Shown piece after piece: positions 22,115 to 28,342 of a stretch of 28,342 nucleotides of DNA. The notes under the pieces were generated by a model. The model made no database searches. It was not told the DNA's origin and worked only from the letters and a program-made list of their open reading frames with translations. This DNA comes from UBA5177 sp002413265 (GTDB taxonomy: Bacteria > Chloroflexota > UBA5177), in assembly GCA_036752825.1 (NCBI GenBank), contig DAIORV010000016.1, forward strand, positions 1 to 28,342, given 5' to 3'. A program made the translations under genes and the position numbers. Every line of letters begins with the position of its first letter. The stretch's first letter is position 1.

Positions 22115-23098
22115 GTGACGACCACGCTGGCGCGCGAGACAATCGGGCGTCTGGCGCGAAATGAGGGAGTGCCGCTCGACCGGGACTGGGTACAGCAGGT
22201 TCGGGTTAACCGCAGCGCTGTGGAACGCCGAGCCGCAACCCTCGTCACCCGGCGCACCGTGAAGAAGCAATGGCAAGCCGCTTGGCTGTTGCGTGCCATC
22301 ACCTGTCTGGATCTGACCACTCTGGCAGGCGACGATACCCCGGGGAACGTTCGGCGCCTGTGCGCCAAAGGTGTCCATCCTCTGCGAGCTGACATGGAAG
22401 AGGCACTCGGAATCTCGGCCTGGCAGCTTCATGTGGCTGCCATTTGCCTGTACCACAACCTCGTTCCTGTAGCCGTCGAGGCCCTTCGCGGCACACCGGT
22501 GCCGGTTGCGGCCGTCTCCACCGGCTTTCCCGCTGGTCAAGTTCCCCTGTCGGTAAAGCTGGACGAGATCAGAGCTTCGAGAGAAGCCGGCGCCGCGGAG
22601 ATCGACATCGTGATATCCAGGGTCCACGTGCTTGCCGGAAACTGGGACGCGCTTTACGCCGAGATCCAGGCCTGCCGGGAGGCATGTGCAGATGCTCACA
22701 TGAAGGTCATATTGGCCACCGGTGAGCTGGCGACTCTGCAGCAGGTTGGCCAGGCCAGCTTGGTAGCCATGATGGCCGGAGCCGACTTCATCAAGACGTC
22801 CACCGGAAAAGAAACAGTAAACGCGATCCTGCCAGTTGGTGTGGTCATGACCCGTGCGATCCGCGATTATTGCGAACGGACCGATTTCAAGATCGGCTTC
22901 AAGCCGGCGGGAGGAATACGGACGGCGAAGGATGCTCTGGCCTGGCAATTCCTCATGAAGGAAGAGCTCGGAGATGCATGGCTGCGACCACAGCTGTTCC
23001 GCATCGGCGCTTCCGGGCTGCTCACCGATATCGAGCGCCAGCTCTGGCACCACCTTTCCGGCCATTACGGCGCAACCTACCGGTTCCCGATGCCATGA
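22115..23098 (+). CDS. deoC: Deoxyribose-phosphate aldolase, eukaryote-like type
   Basis: DERA splits 2-deoxyribose-5-phosphate to glyceraldehyde-3-phosphate and acetaldehyde. With the GTG at 22115 the protein has 327 residues; an in-frame TTG at 22040 would give 352. Sequence resembles human DERA (318 aa) more than E. coli DeoC, with RRTVKKQWQAAWLL, CLDLTTLAGDDTPGNVRRLC, KVILATGELATL, and DIERQLWHH near the end. Schiff-base Lys227 (FIKTSTGKE) and Lys263 (IGFKPAGGIR) are 36 apart, as in the human enzyme. No Shine-Dalgarno supports either start firmly; a TTGCAA at 22061 could be a -35. The ALDH16 gene follows after 13 bases, linking acetaldehyde production to its oxidation. Confidence 0.95.
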   Translation: MTTTLARETIGRLARNEGVPLDRDWVQQVRVNRSAVERRAATLVTRRTVKKQWQAAWLLRAITCLDLTTLAGDDTPGNVRRLCAKGVHPLRADMEEALGISAWQLHVAAICLYHNLVPVAVEALRGTPVPVAAVSTGFPAGQVPLSVKLDEIRASREAGAAEIDIVISRVHVLAGNWDALYAEIQACREACADAHMKVILATGELATLQQVGQASLVAMMAGADFIKTSTGKETVNAILPVGVVMTRAIRDYCERTDFKIGFKPAGGIRTAKDALAWQFLMKEELGDAWLRPQLFRIGASGLLTDIERQLWHHLSGHYGATYRFPMP

Positions 23099-23111
23099 CC
23101 TCGAGGCACTC

Positions 23112-25520
23112 ATGTCTGTAACCGACGTTTTCGAGACGATGGCCTATGGACCTGCGCCTGAGGCCGCCGGGCCCGCTCTCGAATGGATTCGAGAGAGAGA
23201 GCCCTTCGGCCACTTCATCGACGGCCGATGGGTGCCGCCGTCCGAGCAATTCGAGATCGTGAACCCGGCTACCGGTCGGAGTCTGACGAGCGTTGGCCAG
23301 GGTGGCGAGAAAGAGGTCGACGCCGCGGTGGCCGCTGCAAGGCGAGCGCTCGACGGCTGGAGGGGCGCTCCAGGCCACTTGCGAGCCCGCTATCTCTACG
23401 CGCTGGCGCGCGCGGTACAGCGAAATTCGCGACTGTTCTCCGTGCTCGAATCCCTGGACAACGGCAAACCGATCCGAGAGAGTCGGGACATCGATATTCC
23501 CCTTGTTGCTCGCCACTTTGCGTATCACGCCGGATGGGCGCAGCTACGGGAGGAGGTGTTCGCTGGCTTCACGGCCGTCGGCGTCGTGGGACAGATCATT
23601 CCGTGGAATTTTCCATTGCTCATGCTGGCGTGGAAGATCGCTCCAGCACTGGCGGCCGGAAACACCGTCGTGCTCAAGCCCGCGGAATTCACGCCGCTGA
23701 CCGCGCTTGCCTTTGCCGACATCTGCGAGCGGGTGGGCTTGCCACCCGGTGTAGTCAACGTGGTGACGGGCGATGGTAGAACCGGCGAGCTGATCGTCAA
23801 ACACGACGGCGTGGACAAGATTGCGTTCACGGGCTCGACCGAGGTCGGACGGATCATCCGCCGCGAAACCGCCGGCAGTGGCAAGCGGCTGTCTCTGGAG
23901 CTTGGCGGGAAGTCGCCATTCATCGTCTTCGACGATGCAGACCTGGACAGCGTAGTCGAAGGCTTGGTGGACGCCATCTGGTTCAATCAAGGGCAGGTCT
24001 GCTGCGCGGGCTCTAGACTGCTGGTCCAGGAGAACGTCGAGGAGCGACTCATCCCGAAGATCAGAGCTCGGATGGAGAAGCTCCGGGTCGGTGATCCTCT
24101 TGACAAGGCCGTGGATATCGGGGCAATTGTGGCCCCGGTGCAGCTGCAGAAAATTCAGCAGCTCGTGCAGCAAGGCGTCGACGAAGGAGCGGTGATGTGG
24201 CAGCCATCGTGGGCCTGCCCGACCGAAGGGTATTTCTATCCACCTACGCTATTCACGAATGTCGCGCCGGCGGCCACCATCGCTCAGGTCGAGATTTTCG
24301 GTCCGGTGCTCGTTGAGATGACATTCCGCACGCCAAACGAAGCGGTAGACCTGGCTAACAACACCCCGTACGGGCTGGCGGCTAGCATCTGGAGTGAGAA
24401 CATCAACGTCGCTCTCGACGTTGCAGCCAGAGTGAAAGCCGGCACCGTTTGGATCAACAGCACGAACGTGTTTGATGCTTCCTCAGGGTTCGGTGGCTAT
24501 CGAGAGAGTGGCTACGGGCGCGAGGGCGGCAAGGAAGGGATGTACGAGTACCTCCGGCCCCTCGATGGCAGACAGGATGTGCCGGCGCTTGCCGGTGGCG
24601 ACGGAAAAGGAGATGGTTCGAACAGTTCTCCAGCGCCAACAGCCGAGGAGATTTCGGCGGAGGGCGATGACCTGCCAACCATCGATCGAACGCCAAAGCT
24701 ATACATCGGAGGGAAGCAGGTTCGACCCGATTCCGGCTACTCCAGACTTGTCTACGCGAGCAGCGGGAAGGTCCTCGGCGAAGTAGCCGAGGGCAACCGC
24801 AAGGACATTAGGAACGCTGTGGAAGCGGCGCGCAAGTCGGAATCGTGGGCCTCGAGCACGGCCTACAATCGCTCCCAAATTCTGTACTACCTCGCCGAGA
24901 ACCTATCGGCACGCCGTTCCGAGTTTTCCGAACGGCTGTCGGAAAGCACGTCTGTGACGGCCGCTCAGGCTTACATCGAGGTCGAAGCATCAATCGAACG
25001 TCTTTTTAGCTATGCCGCATGGGCAGACAAATTCGAAGGTGACATTCACCGGCCGCCGATTCGCGGATTGGCACTTGCTATTCCGGAGCCGATGGGTGTG
25101 ATGGGCGTGGTCTGCCCGGACGAATTCCCTCTTCTCGCCTTTGTCTCACTCGTGGCTCCGGCGGTGGCCATGGGGAATACGGTGGTTGCCATTCCCTCGG
25201 AAACGCATGCGCTGTCGGCCACGGATCTCTATCAGGTGTTGGAGACGAGCGACGTGCCGGCGGGTGTCATCAACATTGTCACCGGCGAGCGTAATGCGCT
25301 GGCAACAGTGCTTGCACAGCATGACGGCGTCGATGCCGTCTGGTATTTTGGCGATCGCGACGGGGCTCGGCAGGTGGAGTACGAGTCGGCTGGGAATATG
25401 AAACGCACGTGGTGTCGCGCAGGGTCCTGTGATTGGGCCGGCGATTGGGGCGCACGCTCCGATGAGTTCCTACGCGAGGCCACTCAGGTGAAGAATATCT
25501 GGGTTCCGTGGGGCGCATAG
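23112..25520 (+). CDS. ALDH16-family double-domain aldehyde dehydrogenase
   Basis: An 802-residue protein with two ALDH units: a complete one (about 30-490) and a shorter second one (about 540-802), joined by a Gly/Ser/Pro-rich acidic linker (about 497-525). The first has the catalytic set: PWNFPLLM, Glu263 (LELGGKSP) and Cys297 (NQGQVCCAGSR), the latter pair 34 apart as in ALDH2. The second (MGVVCPDEFPLLAFVS...; NIVTGERNAL...; VDAVWYFGDRDGA) lacks the catalytic Cys and Glu, and ends near the position where they would fall, as in ALDH16 proteins; the length matches human ALDH16A1. The natural substrate of this one is inferred to be acetaldehyde, from DeoC next to it. ATG 23112 has GAGG six bases upstream, 13 bases after deoC; udp follows after 13 bases. 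Confidence 0.93.
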   Translation: MSVTDVFETMAYGPAPEAAGPALEWIREREPFGHFIDGRWVPPSEQFEIVNPATGRSLTSVGQGGEKEVDAAVAAARRALDGWRGAPGHLRARYLYALARAVQRNSRLFSVLESLDNGKPIRESRDIDIPLVARHFAYHAGWAQLREEVFAGFTAVGVVGQIIPWNFPLLMLAWKIAPALAAGNTVVLKPAEFTPLTALAFADICERVGLPPGVVNVVTGDGRTGELIVKHDGVDKIAFTGSTEVGRIIRRETAGSGKRLSLELGGKSPFIVFDDADLDSVVEGLVDAIWFNQGQVCCAGSRLLVQENVEERLIPKIRARMEKLRVGDPLDKAVDIGAIVAPVQLQKIQQLVQQGVDEGAVMWQPSWACPTEGYFYPPTLFTNVAPAATIAQVEIFGPVLVEMTFRTPNEAVDLANNTPYGLAASIWSENINVALDVAARVKAGTVWINSTNVFDASSGFGGYRESGYGREGGKEGMYEYLRPLDGRQDVPALAGGDGKGDGSNSSPAPTAEEISAEGDDLPTIDRTPKLYIGGKQVRPDSGYSRLVYASSGKVLGEVAEGNRKDIRNAVEAARKSESWASSTAYNRSQILYYLAENLSARRSEFSERLSESTSVTAAQAYIEVEASIERLFSYAAWADKFEGDIHRPPIRGLALAIPEPMGVMGVVCPDEFPLLAFVSLVAPAVAMGNTVVAIPSETHALSATDLYQVLETSDVPAGVINIVTGERNALATVLAQHDGVDAVWYFGDRDGARQVEYESAGNMKRTWCRAGSCDWAGDWGARSDEFLREATQVKNIWVPWGA

Positions 25521-25533
25521 TGGACCGGAACGC

Positions 25534-26531
25534 GTGACCGAGTTTGAGAGGCGTGCCGACAGGCCAGTGGCCGCGTCCGGCAAGCAATATCACATCGATT
25601 TGGGATCCGGCGACCTTGGGGAGACAGTGCTGCTTCCCGGCGATCCCTTTCGCGTACCGACGCTTGCCGAGGCATGGGACTCTCGCGAGGAAGTTGGGCA
25701 TCACCGCGAGTACCGTTCGATGCGAGGCACNNNNNNNNNNNNNNNNNNNNNNNNNNNNNNNNNNNNNNNNNNNNNNNNNNNNNNNNNNNNNNNNNNNNNN
25801 NNNNNNNNNNNNNNNNNNNNNNNNNNNNNNGGGACTCTCGCGAGGAAGTTGGGCATCACCGCGAGTACCGTTCGATGCGAGGCACTTATCAGGGCGTTCC
25901 CATCGCAGCATGCTCTACGGGCATAGGCGGCCCTTCCTCAGAGATCGCGGTTAACGAGCTTGCGGAGATCGGCTGCCGCTCCTTTATACGTCTGGGAACC
26001 ACGGGTGGCCTGCAGGAAAATGTCAGCTCTGGTGACGTAGTGATCAGCACCGGATCAATACGCTGGGACGGCGCAACCACGTCATATGCGCCACCGGAGT
26101 ATCCGGCCTCGGCGAGCTACGAGGTCACCCTCGCACTGATAGAGGCGTGTGAGCGTCTCGGGTTGACCTATCACCTGGGGGTCTCGGCGTCCGTGGGCTC
26201 TTTCTACGCCGCCCAGGGACGACCGGCATACGGTGGCTTCCCCGGCCTTGACCCAGACCGAGTGCAGAAGCTATCAGGCATGGGCGTCCTCAACTTCGAG
26301 ATGGAAGCCGCCACGATCTTCACGCTCTGCTCACTTTTTGGTCTGCGGGCTGGCGCCGCGTGCGTCGTCATCGCCGATCGTTTTCGAAACGAGTTCAAAC
26401 CCGAAGGGTCCGAGTCGAAGCTGGCCAGGATCGGCGCTGAGGCGACGGTCTTACTGCATGAGATGGATGAAAGAAAGTCGGCGACCGACCGCCGCTGGTT
26501 CGTACCCAGCATCCACGCGAACGCGGTTTGA
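25534..26531 (+). CDS. udp: Uridine phosphorylase, interrupted by an assembly gap
   Basis: The enzyme cleaves uridine (and often deoxyuridine/thymidine) with phosphate to base and (deoxy)ribose-1-phosphate. Left part: LLPGDPFRVPTLAEA and HHREYRSMRG; right part: ACSTGIGGPSSEIAVNELAEIG, RLGTTGGLQ, SGDVVISTGSIRWDG, FYAAQGRPAYGG and LNFEMEAATIFTLC. The Gln-x-Arg of AAQGRP matches Q166/R168 of E. coli Udp, which read uracil, so it is a pyrimidine enzyme. The 100 Ns at 25731-25830 split it. The 55 bases before and after the gap are identical; keeping one copy gives 843 bases, 280 aa, in one frame reading RSMRGTYQGVP. Start GTG 25534; it overlaps yfbR by four bases. Confidence 0.93.
25676..25885. 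repeat. 55-bp identical flanks around a 100-N gap (assembly artefact)
   Basis: Positions 25676-25730 and 25831-25885 are identical over 55 bases (both start GGGACTCTCGCG and end GCGAGGCAC), separated by exactly 100 Ns. The pattern is that of two contigs sharing an overlap the length of an assembly k-mer joined by a scaffolder without merging. Collapsing to a single copy restores the udp frame. Confidence 0.93.
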
Positions 26532-27112
26532 CGAGCCCATTCTTCGCCTACCTTTATAGGCTCCGATTCATTCGGCGCTGGAGCCTGATGCGTAACACGC
26601 AGCCGGAGAACGTGGCCGAGCACACGTACTACGTCGCACTGTTGACACACGCGCTGTGCGAGATCGGTCGCGTTCGCTTTGGAAAGAAGGTCGATGCCGG
26701 CGGAGCCGTGGTACTCGCGTTGTTTCATGACGTCGAGGAAGTGATGACTGGAGACATTCCGACACCCGTGAAGCATCACAATCAACGGCTCTTGCGCAGC
26801 CTCAAAGAGATGGAGGGAGAGGCCGGTGAACGTCTGTTAGAAATGGTGCCGAAAGAGCTCTCGCCCGTTTATCAGCCCCTTATTCGACACTCGGAGGGCG
26901 ATCCTGAGCTTGCCGTGTGGGTGAAGGCTGCGGACAAATTGGCCGCGTACCTGAAGTGTTGTGTGGAGATTGCCGCCGGCAATCGAGAGTTCGCGGTTGC
27001 GCAGAAACAGCTGGAAAAGGCGGTCGCGCAGCTGAGGATGCCCGAAGTCGATTACTTCCTGGAGCACTACGCAAGCGCCTTCCAACAAACTCTGGACGAG
27101 ATAGCCGACTGA
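26528..27112 (+). CDS. yfbR: 5'-deoxynucleotidase, YfbR type (HD domain)
   Basis: The 194-residue HD-domain phosphohydrolase closely resembles E. coli YfbR: FFAYLYRLRFIRRWSLMRNTQPENVAEH, LALFHDVEEVMTGDIPTPVK, and ADKLAAYLKCCVEIAAGNREF, with metal ligands H32, H67, D68 and D136 (E. coli H33, H68, D69, D137). Characterised YfbR removes the 5'-phosphate of deoxyribonucleoside monophosphates in preference to ribonucleotides. The start is TTG overlapping the TGA of udp by four bases, so it is coupled to the phosphorylase that would take its product. It is the last gene of the deoC-ALDH16-udp-yfbR unit; no clear terminator follows. Confidence 0.93.
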   Translation: MTSPFFAYLYRLRFIRRWSLMRNTQPENVAEHTYYVALLTHALCEIGRVRFGKKVDAGGAVVLALFHDVEEVMTGDIPTPVKHHNQRLLRSLKEMEGEAGERLLEMVPKELSPVYQPLIRHSEGDPELAVWVKAADKLAAYLKCCVEIAAGNREFAVAQKQLEKAVAQLRMPEVDYFLEHYASAFQQTLDEIAD

Positions 27113-27183
27113 CTTGACGTTTGCCGGTTGCGGTCCCTCCCTCTGGTGAGTTATTTAGCTGAGTAGATGAGCCCCGGGACTCT

Positions 27184-27311
27184 GGTATTATCCGGACGGT
27201 AGAGGTGGGAGGTGCGGATGGCGTAGGCAGGGCGGTCGCCACATGGAACTCGAATTTCAGACCGCGAGAAGAGCGGTCTGACACTTGACCGATAAGTCGG
27301 AGGAGAGGTAT
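27184..27311 (+). promoter_or_regulatory. Promoter and structured leader of the BMP-family gene
   Basis: An extended -10 (TGG-TATTAT, 27183-27191) lies 120 bases before the ATG. The leader holds a perfect eight-base stem, CAGACCGC (27258-27265) with GCGGTCTG (27273-27280), seven-base loop. GACCGC (27260-27265) can pair alternatively with an earlier GCGGTC at 27232-27237. A small CCGA/TCGG hairpin (27290-27301) precedes the Shine-Dalgarno AGGAGAGG. No U-tract follows the main stem, so control of translation is more likely than termination. No known riboswitch class was recognised. Confidence 0.45.
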
Positions 27312-28342
27312 ATGAAGCGAGTTCTAGCTCTTATTGGGGCTGTAAGTCTTTTGTCGGCGGCCATGGTGGCTCCGGCGTCGGCGAGGGGACTGGCATCGCA
27401 CGCCCAAGCCAAAGCATTCAAGGTCGGCGTCGTACTCGATGTCGGCGGAGTCAACGACAAGTCGTTCAACCACTTGGCGTACGAAGGAATGGTGCACGCC
27501 GTCGCCTCGTACCACATCACGGGCAGGTATGTTGTGTCGACGGGGCAGTCTCAGTACGTCCCCAACCTGACTCAGTTTGCTGCGGCGCACTACAACCTGG
27601 TCATTGCAGTCGGGTTCCTCATGCAGTCGGCAATGTACCAGGTTGCAAAACAGTACCCGCACACCAAATTTGCCATGGTAGACGGTGCGCCGCAGGGCCC
27701 CAGCGGGGCCACCGTGAACTTGCCAAACGTGGCAAACCTCTTCTTTAAGGAGCAGGAATCCGGCTTCCTGGTCGGCGTGATGGCTGCAGAGATGGAGAAA
27801 CTGCATGTCGGGAAGGCTGTGCACGGAACCATCGGGTATATGGGTGGAATATCAATCCCGCCGGTAAACCGGTACATCGCCGGATACGTCGAGGGGGCGC
27901 GCCGAATCATGCCGTCCATCAAAATCCAGTCGGGCTACTCCCAGAGCTTCACCGATCAGAACAAGGGGCGTGAGATCGGGTTGGCCCAGATCAGTCAGGG
28001 CGCCGATATCCTTTTCCAAGTGGCTGGCGCTAGCGGGTTGGGTTATCTGGCAGCTGCTCAGCAGCAGGGACGTTACGGAATTGGGGTCGACGCTGACCAG
28101 GGCTACCTAGGCAAATACATCGTGACAAGCGCGGTCAAGAAAGTAGACGTCGCTGTCAAGCTCACCATCCATCAGGCTCTCACCGGACACTTCCGAGGTG
28201 GTGATCATCATTTCAGCCTGCTCAATGGCGCGACGGGTTTCGCCAAACCGGCGAAATTCGTGCCGAAGGCAATTGTTGCGATTGTCAAGCTTTACGAGCA
28301 GAAGATTCGAACCGGCAAGATCGTGCCGTCACCGAATATTCC
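27312..28342 (+). CDS. BMP-family substrate-binding protein (nucleoside-type), 3' truncated
   Basis: At least 343 residues, running off the window. It has a Sec signal peptide (MKRVLALIGAVSLLSAAMVA, cleavage near APASARG) but no lipobox cysteine, unlike most BMP/PnrA proteins, which are lipoproteins. Family motifs: GVVLDVGGVNDKSFNHLAYEGM, LFFKEQESGFLVGVMA, IGYMGGISIPPVNRYIAGYVEG, ADILFQVAGASG and IGVDADQGYLG. Characterised relatives (PnrA, BmpA-D, TmpC) bind purine nucleosides and feed an ABC importer; Med-type members are regulators. ATG 27312 has AGGAGAGG upstream. The position after the nucleoside-catabolic genes supports a nucleoside ligand; the ABC permease and ATPase, if present, lie beyond the window. 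Confidence 0.93.
   Translation, partial: MKRVLALIGAVSLLSAAMVAPASARGLASHAQAKAFKVGVVLDVGGVNDKSFNHLAYEGMVHAVASYHITGRYVVSTGQSQYVPNLTQFAAAHYNLVIAVGFLMQSAMYQVAKQYPHTKFAMVDGAPQGPSGATVNLPNVANLFFKEQESGFLVGVMAAEMEKLHVGKAVHGTIGYMGGISIPPVNRYIAGYVEGARRIMPSIKIQSGYSQSFTDQNKGREIGLAQISQGADILFQVAGASGLGYLAAAQQQGRYGIGVDADQGYLGKYIVTSAVKKVDVAVKLTIHQALTGHFRGGDHHFSLLNGATGFAKPAKFVPKAIVAIVKLYEQKIRTGKIVPSPNI

Noticed and set aside
22076..23113. Minus-strand open frame of 345 codons opposite deoC
   Set aside because: deoC on the other strand carries all catalytic motifs; the antisense frame has no recognisable domain and a shadow-like composition.
25676..25885. Real tandem repeat or insertion target duplication within udp
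   Set aside because: The copies flank exactly 100 Ns and removal of one copy restores a conserved frame, which points to assembly rather than biology.

Overview
The window is a gene-dense, moderately GC-rich (roughly 60% by eye) bacterial chromosomal segment from a draft or metagenome assembly; one 100-N scaffold gap sits at 25731-25830. No phage, insertion sequence, CRISPR array, rRNA or tRNA was found. The MEP pathway gene, trp genes, two-component system, GAF-GGDEF protein, soluble DPM1-like glycosyltransferase, secreted COG4315-type protein and heavy use of TTG/GTG starts would fit an environmental bacterium of the Chloroflexota/Dormibacterota kind. That placement is only an impression from gene content; marker-gene phylogeny would be decisive.

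Layout. 1-1172 (minus): a truncated gene resembling the N-terminus of a glycogen-debranching-type protein, a 69-aa gene with a -10 box directly at its start codon, and a small membrane protein. 1314-3632 (plus): an acidic-tailed unknown protein translationally coupled to a rhomboid protease, then the ribosome-assembly GTPase RsgA. 3634-5748 (minus): a triple-GAF diguanylate cyclase, divergent from an OmpR-type regulator and histidine kinase (5958-7961). 7980-9569 (minus): methionyl-tRNA synthetase with an unusual start, divergent from a long three-domain IspG (9752-11854). 11834-14244 (minus): a 23S rRNA uracil methyltransferase, an RNase HI, a 39-aa membrane protein and a lipoprotein. 14484-17168 (plus): a large secreted Asp-box beta-propeller protein with an FN3 domain, ending at a strong hairpin shared with a convergent secreted COG4315-type protein. 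17956-19530 (plus): a glycosyltransferase and a SpoU-type RNA methyltransferase. 19612-22018 (plus): trpD-trpC-trpF with overlapping genes behind a terminator-like leader.

The most coherent unit is 22115-28342 (plus): a eukaryote-type deoxyribose-phosphate aldolase, a double-domain aldehyde dehydrogenase of the ALDH16 family, a uridine phosphorylase, a YfbR-type 5'-deoxynucleotidase and a BMP-family (nucleoside-binding type) substrate-binding protein. Read in chemical order this is a route from imported nucleosides or internal deoxynucleotides, through deoxyribose-1-phosphate, to glyceraldehyde-3-phosphate plus acetaldehyde, with ALDH16 placed to oxidise the aldehyde. Phosphopentomutase, needed between the phosphorylase and the aldolase, is not in the window. 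The gap inside the uridine phosphorylase gene is very probably an assembly artefact: both flanks carry the same 55 bases, and collapsing them restores a single intact frame.

A recurring architectural theme is a short 5' leader with a GC-rich hairpin close behind the -10 box (metG, ispG, trpD and, more weakly, the gene at 1314), plus 4-base stop/start overlaps that use TTG or GTG starts.
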